Notes under the pieces: model-generated | What the model was told of the DNA's origin: nothing | The model's input: only the letters and a program-made list of their open reading frames with translations | Database searches by the model: none | Program-made: the position numbers and the translations under genes | Assembly: GCA_936440205.1 (NCBI GenBank) | Contig: OW387133.1 | Coordinates: forward strand, 3,748,001-3,812,000 | Direction: 5' to 3' | Length of the DNA: 64,000 bases | From: Lepidonotus clava | Lineage: Eukaryota > Annelida > Polychaeta > Phyllodocida > Polynoidae | Shown here: piece after piece, positions 10,601 to 19,730 of the stretch | Layout of the letters: each line of letters starts with the position of its first letter | How positions within the stretch are numbered: the stretch's first letter is position 1

Positions 10601-13600
10601 TGAAAAACGATATAATGGATATAATGACTGGCTGACATCGGATTGACATTCATTGAGCTCTAGAATTTATGACAGATTATGGGGGACTGAGTACCTATAT
10701 GTTTGAGTGTTACTATGAATATCGCGTGATTGAAGTTAAATGGCGACAATATCAGACAGGACACGATCTAAAGAGGGTACAACGAAAACTGATAACCTCA
10801 CAGACAAAGAAAGGACTGGCTGCAATATGGCGGCCACAACCTTAGACGATCTCCTGGCCGAATTTAAGAAAAATCAAGCTGGTAATGAAAGAATTGAACA
10901 AAAACTCACAACTATTAAAAAAAATGTGAACGATAATACCGAAAAACTTGATAAACATATTCTGGAGTATAAGGAAGAACTAGATACGATCAAGAAGGAC
11001 CTATCTACCATGAATAACAAGAGCTTATCGAACGAAACGAAAATTCAAGAAATTTCCCTGGCCTTGACTGAACTGTACGATGAAAATAAACAACTCAGAG
11101 AGAGGATGTACGAACTAGAAAAAACAGGTAAACGATTTAATTCTCTGGAGGAAGAAAGCAGAAGATACAACATCATAATTGAAGGGATAGAAGAAGCCCC
11201 CTTCCATAAAACCAAAGAATGTGTACGAGATCTACTGTCAGTGTTGGGAGTGACACTGTCACCTACCTCCGTGTCAAACCTGTATAGGCTAGGATCCTAT
11301 CAGAAGCAAGCAAAATTCCAGAGAGCAGTGAAGGTAAAATTCATATCAAACCTTGCTAAACAAGATATCTACAAGAATATCAAACTACTCAAGGACAACG
11401 AAAAGTGGAAGAAGATATCAATCAGGGATGATCTTACAGACGAAGCCATGAATCGACAGCGGGACCTGAGATGCATTGCGGCGTCTGCTAGGGCGAAAGG
11501 CCTCAGAGCCCAGCAGAGGGGGAACGCAGTTATAATTGATGATAAGAGGTACCCATACGAAGAAATAGGAGACTTACCTGAAGGGCTGAGTCTTGAAAAT
11601 GCTAAAATAGTTCCAACAACGGATAGAGTCGCGTTCCAGGGCCATCATGCTTACCTATCAAATCTAGCAGAAAGCCCGATTGTTGTCAATGACGCTGGTT
11701 ATAGGTGTGTGGAGCAGTACATAGTAACAACCGAGGCAAAACATGCGGAGGACAAGCTAAGTGAGAGGAAGGTGCGAGATGCCAAAAATCCGTACGACAT
11801 GGTTCGGATAGGTAGACAAATTAAAGTTCTGAAATCCTGGGAGCGAATTGAAGAATTGGTAGTGAAGAAAGGAGTGGTGGCCAAATTCCAACAGAATCCA
11901 AAATTACTGGAGAAGCTAAAATCGGTCCAAGGACATATTTATGAAGCGACCCGCTCGAAAACGTGGGGCATTGGAATAGCAATCGCGCAGGCAGCGACAA
12001 TCAAACATGGCGACGGTACGGGCCAAAACAAACTCGGAGAATTCCTAGAGTTAGTTCGTGATACTGCACTGAAAGGAGGAGACCTAGCCACTCTTATTGC
12101 GTGAAACAAGTGAATAAGGTGCCGCAGTTATGTGTGATCAAATATACAAAATTGCTATTGTTTCTGACTCTCGTGGGCAAGTACGTACTACTCAAGAACA
12201 TAGAGGAGGATACTACTCTACGGAAAGCTGACATTCCAGTTGAAATAACCACTCTTATTAAAAGAGGAGCTACGATTGGTGTGCTGACGAATGCTGCCCT
12301 ACATCACTTTAAGGATATAGAAACCAAATTTGATTTTCTGTATTTTTTTGCAGGGGTGAATGATCTGTCAACTCGTCATGACTCTGGTAAAGTAACTGGT
12401 GTCTAGGATGATCATGGTCATTTGGTCAATTTGATTTTTGACAGGCTATTCAGCGCAAGGAACCAGCTGTTTAAAATAGCACATCGTCCTGTAGTGTGTC
12501 AACTAGTAGGTATAAACCTCGACATGTATAACAAAGATTTCCAACATCAAATCTATAGTCAGCAAATTATTGATGACGCCATGTACTGTCTGAATCACGC
12601 AATTAGTTCTCTGAACATGGACATTGACTCGATCAGCCCGTGGATAGGACATACAGTGCATGCAGTGATTCATCGGAAACATCATCAAAAGTACAAAAAA
12701 TTAGCTGATGGACTACATCCCACGAAAGAAACAACTGATCAGTGGACTGGACTTTTCGTACATGCAATTCTTAAAAATCGTGCCTGGAAAGACTAAATGT
12801 ACTTAATTATATATCTACACCCATCCTGGTATGGAGGGTGAACATTTTATTTTGAAGTGTTAATCTACTTATTCCCATCCTAGTATGGAGGGTTTAAAAC
12901 GTATGATGTTTGTTTTTTTGTCGTGAGTGATATTGTGTTCTGTTCAATTTATTATAAATAGTTTATTTGTGATTGAACTATTTTTTCTGTTACCTAACCT
13001 AATCCTAGTATGGAGAGGTATGGGAACCAGAATTTAAAAGATTTTGTCGCATTTGTATGCAAATATGTTTATGCACATTTAATATTTGATATACTCTAGA
13101 TACTCAGTTCCTGTTAAAAACGACTATTATTTGTGTGTTTTGTTAATATGAGCAATATGAGTTTGTGTGTCGAGTCTAGCTTAGGCCTACCTGACTATAA
13201 GGTGAACCAACCTAGCAGCCTTAAGTGCAATATGCTAGGTACACTTTTGAATTGTATATTAAATTTTGATTTTCGAGATGGACTTGAAATATTATCTTTT
13301 AAGTATTCTGGAACCACAATAGCATATAATGAGTAACGAAATTTTTAAACAAAAGGGGTTTCATATTGCACACTTAAATATTCGAAGCCTATTTCCAAAA
13401 TTAGACCTATTAAAACATTTTGTTAATAGTATACAAGGTTTACCTCTCCTAGCTGTGACTGAAACATGGTTAAAAGAGGATATTTCAGATACTTTTGTAA
13501 ATATTCCTAACTACAATATTTTTAGAAATGACAGATCCTGGTCTGAAAACGTAAACAATGACCTACCTAAAAAGGGGGGAGGTGTATGTATTTATGCACG

Positions 13601-16600
13601 TACTGAATTGAATGTTGATACGCACAAGTGGAATTTTCTGAATGTATCAAACTGTGATATTGAGACAATTTGGATTGAAATAATTAATCCTAAATGTAAA
13701 AACTTTATTGTTGGTACAGTATATCGTCCACCAGCCGGTAGCGTTGATAATGCTATAGACATGCTTGACAACAGTATTCAAAAGTTTGATGGTAGTAAAT
13801 ATGATATATTTATTCTGGGTGATTTCAATTTTGATTGGTTGGATAATGGTAATAAAGATACTAAAACTCTTAAAACCTCTATTAAAAACTGGGGTTTAGA
13901 TCAACTTATTAAGGAGCCAACTAGAATTTCTGCTGATAAGAGAAGCTGTATCGATTTGATACTATCAAATAGTAATTGTATTTGTCAAGCTAGAGTCTGC
14001 GACCTGAACCTAAGTGACCATGAACTTATTATGTGTACTAGGAAAAAGGTTAAAATCAGACAACCAAAGGTGGAATTTATTGGAAGATCCTATAGAAATT
14101 ATGATGCTGATAGTATATGTGATAAACTGGCAGCTATTAATTGGAACATCTTGGATACTTCGGATAATATTGACGAGATTTGGTTATATATAAAAAATAG
14201 TATCCTGACGCAAGTGGATTTATTGTGCCCAAACAAATCTGTTATGGTTAAGGGTGACAGTGAACCGTGGATGACTAAAGAAATGATTGAAAAATTGAAT
14301 GACAGAGATAAAGCTAGAAAACTTGCCAAAAGGAGTAATAATCCTGATGATATTAAATTGGCTAATAGATTACGAAATGATTGTGTCAGGGATGTACGTA
14401 ATCTTAAGCGTGATTTCATCGTAAATGAGTTAGAGGTGAATAATACTGATTCCAAGAAATTTTGGCGTAGTTTAAATCATGTTCTCCCTACTAAAAATGG
14501 AGGTAATCAAAAAATAACCCTAATGGATCAGAATACTGGCAAGGTTCTGGATAATGCTGATGTACCAAATTATGTTAATACATATTTTGCCAATATAGGT
14601 CACAAACTTGGAACTACTTTTAATGATCCTTGGAGCTATTTTGGTGATAACAACAATACTGTAATAAATGATGACTTTAATATTACTGTAGAGATGGTGA
14701 ATGAAATGATTAAAGAAATAAATGTAACTAAATCATCGGCTATTCCTGGAATATCAAGTAGGGTTTTCAAGGACATATTCACCAGATTTCCATGTAAGCT
14801 AACTAAACTTTTTAATAAATCTTTCATGTTACATGCTGTACCTTTGGATTGGAAATTAGCTCAGGTTACACCACTTAGAAAAGGGGGAAACCAACTTGAT
14901 GTTAACAATCTGAGACCCATTTCGCAGTTGCCTTTACCTTGTAAATTATTAGAAAAAATGATCCATAAACAAATCTACACTCACCTAAACGTTAACAACC
15001 TGCTGGATAAAAACCAAGGTGATTTTCGACCAGGTCTTTCTACTACTGATACCATAGTGAAATTTACAAATGATTTGTATGAAGGCATTAACAACAAACA
15101 TTTATCTATAGCAGTTTATTTCGACCTTAGAAAAGCTCTCGATACAGTTGATCATCATATACTTTTAGAGAAATTATTACATTTGGAAATAAATGGAAAT
15201 TTTCACCTTTGGATAAAAAATTATTTAACTGATAGAAAACAAGTTACAACTGCGAATAACATTTCCTCAAATGAAGCTAACGTAACATGTGGAGTACCTC
15301 AAGGATCGGTCCTCGGACCGCTCTTGTTTTTAATTTATGTAAATGATTGTTCCCATATATTATCATACGCAAAACATAGGTTATATGCTGATGATACCGT
15401 CATTTATATAACGGGTGAAAACAGTGACATTATTTGCAGAAACATTCAGACTGATGTAAATAATTTTAGCAGGTGGTGCGCTGCAAATAAATTGACTGTA
15501 AATTCTGCAAAAACTAAAGTGGTATTATATGGTACAAAGGTGAAAATTAGGCGAGTGCAAAATGTAAACATTGCTCTTTATGATACAAAGCTTGAAAGGG
15601 TCCAGTTTTATAAATATTTGGGAGTTTATATTGACTCATGTTTGACCTTTAATAAGCACATTGATTTTTGTAACAAAGCAACATCTAACAAAATATATTT
15701 GTTATCCAAAATAAGACAATACATTGATCTAAATACGTCGGTGAGGATATACAAATCAATGATCATACCGCTGTTTGATTATGGCGATGTTATATATGGT
15801 GGTGGCTCACCTAAAAAGCTTTCCCTGCTCCAAAAAAACCCAGAATAGAGGATTAAGAATATGTAGGTTCAATCAAGTTGGACTTTCTGTGAAAGAACTG
15901 CATTCCTTATGCAAGGTCCCATTTCTGGTTGATAAACGTAAAGTTAACTTGAGAATATTTATGTTTCATCAGAAAAATGCTTTACAGTTAATGCCAGTTA
16001 TACATACTCGCCTACATGATGCACCTGTTCTACGAACATGTAAACCAAATTGTGAAAAATACAGGCAATGTACATTATACAGAGGTGCAATGGACTGGAA
16101 TGACCTGGATGCAGATATGAGAAATGTTGAGGAAATTTTCAAATTTAAAGCATTATTGAAATCATGGTTACTGGGTACAATTGAGAACGACTAATTGATT
16201 TAATTTTGACTAACCATTGTGATTCTCCTTTTGTATCTACATGAAACAACTGATTTGAACTTGAGTGTTTACAAATGTTATACTAAGGGGATGGGGGTAG
16301 GAGGGGGCGGCCAATGTGAGACAATATGACACCTTCTGAGCGAATATGCAGCTTGGCCTACTAAGGGACTGAGAGAGGGCAGGGGAGGGGGCAGCCTAGG
16401 TGAGACAATATGACACCTTCTGAGCGAATATGTAGTTTGGCCTACTAATATAAGGGGATGAGAGAGGGCATGGGAGTGCAGCCTTGGCCGCTGGTGAGGG
16501 GTAAATTAGAGGCTCTGGACCTCAAAAGTGTGGCCGTTGGCCGCGTCAGAGAGGTGGCCGCTGGTGAGGGGTAAATAAAGAGACAAAATAATGTCAGTGC

Positions 16601-17672
16601 CAGCATTTTGTGGCCACATAAGAGGGGTGGCCGCTGGTGAGGGGGGCCGTATATAGGGGGACCACTGTATTTAAATCTATAGGCTATGCTAAAGGTCACT
16701 TAGCAATATCCCCTTTCAGATGTTTTTTTTTAAAACATGATGCTATGAGCTATTCAAAGGAGGACTTTGTATTTTTATGAGAGAATTTCAAAGAGAGCAG
16801 GAGGTCTATATTCTGAATAGACATTAGATGAGGACACGTATTTCTTATTTACATGTACAAATGCAACACTTCAAATAATGCGTTTCTATATCTTAGAAGC
16901 AAGAAATATTATTGATAGCATCTAGGCCATCCCTATAACAATCACCTAAGCATGCTTCACAAATTAAGATATAATACACCTGGTATTGTTTCAGTGTCAT
17001 TCTGATGTAAATCCCAATGTAAAACATGCACATAATCATTATTTTAACACATGTGATTATCATGTTATATTGGTGATGTGTGAAATCTGGAGTAAAACAT
17101 AAAAGCAACTTCTTTCTGAGACACCGGTTTTTGACAGGTGATCTCAGAGTAAAAAGTGTGTTTGCCATAGGTTTTACATGTGTTTGACTCAAATTATGAC
17201 AGGAAATTTAAGTTGAAAATTAAAGATTGTTTTCTTTATAAACTTGTTAAAACACAATAAAAGGATGAATATTTTTAATGATTTTCTTTGAGCATGGAAT
17301 ATGCATCAGGAACTATTAATACTAGATATATTTTAAGGATATTGCAAGTGTAGACAAGGTTATGAGAATCAATACTTTAATTGGGAATCCCCAGCTTTCA
17401 ATAAAAGAGATTCCCAGTCTCTCAGAAATGTCTGGAAAGGAACTTCATCTTTTGAGCAAGAAATTGGGCTCTTCTTATTCCCAGAATGTCGGGTCTAAAT
17501 GGTTAACAAAAATAGAGGCCAGTACACTTACGTGAGCAATGAAGGCAAAGTAAATGATGCAAGTCAGTGCAAACAAACGTCTCCAGGTAGATGTATGACC
17601 TTGATCCTTGACCTTGTCCTGACCCTCCGGTACAGGGGGAAGGAAGCCCATGCTGACTTCCTCCTGCTCCAT
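6503..17672 (-). CDS. MFS sugar transporter, MFSD4/NaGLT1-like (gene A, complete)
   Basis: Predicted plasma-membrane transporter of 511 aa. Coding exons are 17532-17672, 9896-9968, 8656-8868 and 6503-7611 (141+73+213+1109 nt), all with GT-AG junctions that keep frame. TM1 is in exon 1. Exon 3 carries WIFTGRSLGGLLGA (the MFS loop 2-3 motif region) and TM2-TM4. Exon 4 carries LLLVDMWG, MYGIGALIAPLIAEPF and eight more hydrophobic segments, giving about 12 helices with a long charged loop (KSKNNKKSAREN) between TM6 and TM7. In vertebrates this family includes NaGLT1, a sodium-dependent glucose transporter, and MFSD4A; the substrate here is inferred only. An in-frame TAG just before the ATG supports the start. 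Length fits the family (about 480-520 aa). Intron 1 is enlarged by a nested transposon/LINE insertion on the opposite strand. No internal stop is seen in any exon. Confidence 0.9.
7612..9895. other. Introns of gene A (introns 2 and 3)
   Basis: No additional gene is seen. The sequence is collinear with 31654-35055 of gene B, interrupted there by an extra TIR element at 33383-34543. The stretch 7764-7960 has repeated TATTCCACATTGT motifs. Confidence 0.6.
8656..8868 (-). CDS. Gene A coding exon 3
   Basis: This 213-nt exon encodes SWIFTGRSLGGLLGAVALPL... to GATRSFIDA, containing TM2-TM4 and the GRSLGG motif. The acceptor is TTGCAAG and the donor is GCAG|GTGAGC. It is identical in length and boundaries to 32702-32914. 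Confidence 0.9.
9896..9968 (-). CDS. Gene A coding exon 2 (73-nt micro-exon)
   Basis: This encodes ALATSMPGATLLDLASLT plus QTSIAQ, with CTACAG acceptor and GTAAAAG donor. It is in frame with exons 1 and 3 and has conserved boundaries at 322-394 and 35056-35128. Confidence 0.9.
10740..12104 (+). CDS. LINE ORF1: coiled coil + RRM-like + NADAR (YbiA-like) domain, 454 aa
   Basis: Residues about 35-140 are heptad-rich and highly charged, a coiled coil typical of trimerising LINE ORF1 proteins. Residues about 142-235 (RRYNIIIEGIEEAP..., AVKVKFISN..., KKISIRDDLT) match the RRM-like plus C-terminal region of L1-type ORF1p, an RNA chaperone. Residues about 297-445 look like a NADAR domain: VAFQGHHAYLSNLAESP, YRCVEQYI, GRQIKVLKSW, YEATRSKTWGIG and a C-terminal GQNKLGEFLELVRD. 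NADAR proteins (Pfam NADAR, bacterial YbiA) are N-glycosidases acting on riboflavin-pathway intermediates or on ADP-ribosylated guanine. NADAR catalysis here is inference. The ORF is open from ATG at 10740 to TGA; an internal ATG at codon 30 is an alternative start. Its role in the element might be nucleic-acid or ADP-ribose handling. Confidence 0.8.
   Translation: MATISDRTRSKEGTTKTDNLTDKERTGCNMAATTLDDLLAEFKKNQAGNERIEQKLTTIKKNVNDNTEKLDKHILEYKEELDTIKKDLSTMNNKSLSNETKIQEISLALTELYDENKQLRERMYELEKTGKRFNSLEEESRRYNIIIEGIEEAPFHKTKECVRDLLSVLGVTLSPTSVSNLYRLGSYQKQAKFQRAVKVKFISNLAKQDIYKNIKLLKDNEKWKKISIRDDLTDEAMNRQRDLRCIAASARAKGLRAQQRGNAVIIDDKRYPYEEIGDLPEGLSLENAKIVPTTDRVAFQGHHAYLSNLAESPIVVNDAGYRCVEQYIVTTEAKHAEDKLSERKVRDAKNPYDMVRIGRQIKVLKSWERIEELVVKKGVVAKFQQNPKLLEKLKSVQGHIYEATRSKTWGIGIAIAQAATIKHGDGTGQNKLGEFLELVRDTALKGGDLATLIA
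12130..12796 (+). pseudogene. LINE SGNH/GDSL hydrolase-like ORF (broken)
   Basis: Starting at ATG 12130 the sequence reads MCDQIYKIAIVSDSRG, an SGNH block I-like serine motif, then stops early. The next frame continues with TTLIKRGATIGVL, YFFAGVNDLS (block III GxND) and, after a stop at about 12404, VVCQLVGINLDMYN, SPWIGHTVH and KLADGLHPT (block V DxxH). I read this as one hydrolase ORF of about 220 codons with one frameshift between about 12175 and 12230 and one in-frame stop. Some CR1-group LINEs encode an esterase of this fold. Here it would be a separate ORF 25 nt downstream of ORF1. Its function in retrotransposition is unknown. Confidence 0.6.
12797..13328 (+). other. LINE spacer before ORF2 with a repeated motif
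   Basis: This AT-rich spacer contains three spaced copies of CCATCCTRGTATGGAGGG-like sequence (near 12821, 12875 and 13004), the last more diverged. It is otherwise non-coding except for the small ORF described separately. The repeated motif could be an RNA structure or a promoter element; nothing shows which. Confidence 0.45.
13133..13336 (+). CDS. Small LINE ORF overlapping the ORF2 start
   Basis: This 67-codon ORF, starting MCFVNMSNMSLCVES, ends with TAA at 13334-13336. The ORF2 ATG is at 13329, giving ATGAGTAA overlap of 8 nt. Several non-LTR retrotransposons translate ORF2 by termination-reinitiation at such overlaps. No domain is recognised, so it may serve only to bring ribosomes to ORF2, or it may be chance. 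Confidence 0.35.
   Translation: MCFVNMSNMSLCVESSLGLPDYKVNQPSSLKCNMLGTLLNCILNFDFRDGLEILSFKYSGTTIAYNE
13329..15848 (+). CDS. LINE ORF2: endonuclease-reverse transcriptase (839 aa open, frameshifted near the 3' end)
   Basis: The endonuclease occupies residues about 10-235, with HLNIRSL (N17), TETWLK (E45), YRPP (132-135), GDFNFDW (164-170) and SDHELI (229-234). The reverse transcriptase occupies about 480-740, with LRPISQLP, FDLRKALDTVDH (598-609), VPQGSVLGPLLFLIYVND and YADDT (686-690). It nicks target DNA and copies the LINE RNA by target-primed reverse transcription. Motif spelling suggests the CR1/L2 side of the Jockey group. After QKNPE a run of seven A's shifts the frame, and the conserved tail (NRGLRICRF... 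to FKALLKSWLLGTI) continues to 16194 in the next frame. All catalytic motifs I can see are kept. Long ORFs on the other strand here are shadows. Confidence 0.93.
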   Translation: MSNEIFKQKGFHIAHLNIRSLFPKLDLLKHFVNSIQGLPLLAVTETWLKEDISDTFVNIPNYNIFRNDRSWSENVNNDLPKKGGGVCIYARTELNVDTHKWNFLNVSNCDIETIWIEIINPKCKNFIVGTVYRPPAGSVDNAIDMLDNSIQKFDGSKYDIFILGDFNFDWLDNGNKDTKTLKTSIKNWGLDQLIKEPTRISADKRSCIDLILSNSNCICQARVCDLNLSDHELIMCTRKKVKIRQPKVEFIGRSYRNYDADSICDKLAAINWNILDTSDNIDEIWLYIKNSILTQVDLLCPNKSVMVKGDSEPWMTKEMIEKLNDRDKARKLAKRSNNPDDIKLANRLRNDCVRDVRNLKRDFIVNELEVNNTDSKKFWRSLNHVLPTKNGGNQKITLMDQNTGKVLDNADVPNYVNTYFANIGHKLGTTFNDPWSYFGDNNNTVINDDFNITVEMVNEMIKEINVTKSSAIPGISSRVFKDIFTRFPCKLTKLFNKSFMLHAVPLDWKLAQVTPLRKGGNQLDVNNLRPISQLPLPCKLLEKMIHKQIYTHLNVNNLLDKNQGDFRPGLSTTDTIVKFTNDLYEGINNKHLSIAVYFDLRKALDTVDHHILLEKLLHLEINGNFHLWIKNYLTDRKQVTTANNISSNEANVTCGVPQGSVLGPLLFLIYVNDCSHILSYAKHRLYADDTVIYITGENSDIICRNIQTDVNNFSRWCAANKLTVNSAKTKVVLYGTKVKIRRVQNVNIALYDTKLERVQFYKYLGVYIDSCLTFNKHIDFCNKATSNKIYLLSKIRQYIDLNTSVRIYKSMIIPLFDYGDVIYGGGSPKKLSLLQKNPE
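15849..16194 (+). CDS. LINE ORF2 C-terminal tail in shifted frame
   Basis: The tail reads RICRFNQVGLSVKELHSLCKVPFL... and ends FKFKALLKSWLLGTIEND. This is the usual post-thumb C-terminal segment of CR1/L2-type ORF2, with W-N-LD and FK-LLK landmarks. It is separated from the main ORF by a single-base change in the A run near 15831-15840. A 3'UTR of about 85 bp follows with no obvious long poly-A tail. Confidence 0.75.
16668..17531. other. Intron 1 of gene A, 5' portion
   Basis: This is non-coding and collinear with 35700-36844 of gene B, for example the AGGTCACTTAGCAATATCCCC and TGAGCATGGAATATGC stretches. No gene is seen on either strand. Confidence 0.6.
17532..17672 (-). CDS. Gene A coding exon 1
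   Basis: This encodes 47 codons, MEQEEVSMGFLPPVPEGQ... to FALTCIIYFAFIAH, ending at a CAC|GTAAG donor. The 25-nt 5'UTR part (17673-17697) follows an ATTGCAG acceptor that is conserved in all three copies. Confidence 0.9.
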
Positions 17673-18304
17673 GGAGCCCTACTCCGGAAACAAGGATCTG
17701 CAATGTATATAACACTATTGATGAAGCTTTAGGAATAGATGCAGGAATCATTACAACACTACTGTCTGTCAGCTATATGCTCTAATCTGTGCAATTGACT
17801 AGCCAAGGTCTGACTGAGGTATGGTATCTTATCTTAATGGGGTACATATGGTCTTGACCCATTTCTACGAGTTCTCATTTTCCAGCCCAAATTTTGCCGG
17901 TTCCTTCAGGCCTATGGTCTGTCACATACAACTATAAATCAGTTTATAAACAGACAGTACGTCCTGGTACCCAACAATACAGCAGATTCTCTCACATACA
18001 ACTGAGGTACATATGTGGTCATTTGAGATGTATTTTAGAGTATGTAATCACGTAAATCCAAGGAATTATATAGCAGATTATTAGCAATATCACAAGTCAT
18101 GGCCCAGCCTCTTGTATCTATTCTTAATCCTAGGACTCACTATGCTGAGAGCATTATCTGAGGTAAAGTTGGTGGTTTTTCCAATGAACATATATATGGT
18201 ATAGACATTGGTAGATACAACCAAAGGCCATATTACATTGCACAACATCAGTAGTGATGTGATTGCAATATCATGGCAACATCACTGTATCATATCATGG
18301 TTGC

Positions 18305-19190
18305 AGTCTCCAACAATCTAGTTGTTACCACAAAAGGAAGTGCAATAGGGAAGGTTGTAGTATCTTGAGATATTAAAGTCGTACCATATGAATTTTATCA
18401 CAGTAAAGTTGTGGAAATAAATGTTGTGGGCAGCATACCTGAGGCTTCAATATTTGTTCAACCTGTCTAATAATGTTCTGATGGTAAGGTGTGAATGTCA
18501 TGAACATGTTTAGTAAAAGTAACGATTAATAGAGAAAATATCTGTGTGCTCATCATATACAAAGCCTTGGAAGTATCACAGTTTAATGAAATACCCTAAA
18601 TGGTGTAATTAGGCTATTATAATGCTGTGATATACATATATTCAAAGTTAGACAGACCGGTGCCTCCTCCTGCATTACCAGTTAATGTCAACATGTGGTA
18701 AGCTCCTCATATTGTATGTATTTCTTATCATGTAGTGTAATATGGGCTTTAAGCCCCATACCTATTAGGCATTTTTAATGGTACTGGTGACTGGTGACCA
18801 GCGACTGGCGATAGACCTGCTGTGACAGACTGAGCATCAGGCAACAGAATCACTGGTAAAATCACTGATAAAATCACTTGTAAAATATCAAACTTGCTTG
18901 ATATGCCAGTCGCTAGACAATTTTACAGGTGAATCCCGCAGTCGCCTGTCCCCAGTTGACGGTAAAGTTGCCTAGTGGATATGGCCCTTTAGTGTATATT
19001 CACAACAACAGATTGCATCTAACAGACTGTAAATGATCTACTATACAGTTCCAGACGGGGAGGTAAAGCATTTTTTTCACAAGCTGGCAGATGGACTTCA
19101 TGCGAGGATCACCACTACCAACCATGTCAGCAGATTTTTTTCACAGGACAAAATGATAAAGTTTGAGGGTATGGGGAGAAGACATAAATA
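18305..19190. repeat. Duplicated host block upstream of gene A (paired with 1715-2765)
   Basis: This is the second copy of the upstream block of gene C, same orientation, including the shared MITE at 18748-18991. It lacks the 130-bp element present at 1731-1859. Confidence 0.75.
18748..18991. repeat. MITE, GGGCCATACCCA-TIR family, copy 2
   Basis: Same ends and interior as the copy at 2290-2511. It has an extra segment around 18887-18915 that reads TATCAAACTTGCTTGATA. Confidence 0.65.
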
Positions 19191-19730
19191 CGAATGGAGA
19201 CAACTGAACTTTAGGTATAAAAAAACAGTTATATATACACTATGAAAATATACCAGAGTAATAGCAGTATGATAGAAGCACTGACAAGATCAACACTGTA
19301 CAACACAGCGGTATGACCCTTTTATCATGTGGATTGTGACCAATAGTAAAATGTTCAATTCCTAAGGATGAAATGGATGTGTGAAAACGATTTTGAAAAA
19401 TACATTAAAAAGAAATACTATGTCTTTGAGGACAGGGGCTATCCCGAAAATATCCGTAACAAAGTGGTATAGACAGTAAAAAACACATCCTACCAAAAGA
19501 CAAAAAAACTTTAAAGACCGACCTTTCATGACAGGCAAATATCGGATTGGCCTAAAATATGTTAAAGAAATGAGGAAAACAATTTGGAAATCTTATCACA
19601 CTGGAGTAGAACCTAGATATTCACTGAATTGATCTAAAGATTGGATATAGATGCCCTAGAAACCTACTCGACTACCTTGTAAGAGCCATACAGATTATCA
19701 CCAGGATAACGAAAAAGAGACCAACAGCAA

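Larger units (their letters stand above)
10603..16280 (+). mobile_element. LINE retrotransposon, CR1/L2-like, with NADAR-containing ORF1
   Basis: This is an almost full-length non-LTR retrotransposon of about 5.7 kb. A 5' leader of about 140 bp is followed by ORF1 (10740-12104), an SGNH hydrolase-like ORF (12130-12796, broken), a spacer with a small ORF (13133-13336) and ORF2 (13329-15848, continued in another frame to 16194). ORF2 has an apurinic-type endonuclease and a YADD reverse transcriptase. Decay is light: ORF1 is open and ORF2 has one visible frameshift, so the copy is young. It lies antisense to gene A inside intron 1. The edges were placed where minisatellite-like units of the host transposon stop and resume, and may be off by tens of bases. 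Confidence 0.85.
10327..16667. mobile_element. TIR DNA transposon (non-autonomous), split by a LINE
   Basis: The left end CAGTGCTCCCCCTCTTATG and the inverted right end CAGTGGTCCCCCTATATAC form an imperfect TIR, and both ends are flanked by TA. This suggests a Tc1/mariner-Tigger-like non-autonomous element. Subterminal GGCCACATAAGAGGGGTGG motifs occur on both sides. Transposon sequence occupies 10327-10602 and 16281-16667; the middle is the LINE. The homologous intron of gene B (about 35600-35720) lacks the whole block, so both insertions postdate the A/B duplication. Confidence 0.7.

Noticed and set aside
14099-14455. 118-codon minus-strand frame inside LINE ORF2
   Set aside because: It is the antisense shadow of a coding region with strong codon bias.
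17503-17751. 82-codon frame overlapping the ATG exon (also 1404-1694 and 36816-37079)
   Set aside because: It overlaps MEQEEVS exon 1 in another frame and reads across the conserved splice acceptor; it is not compatible with the transporter structure.
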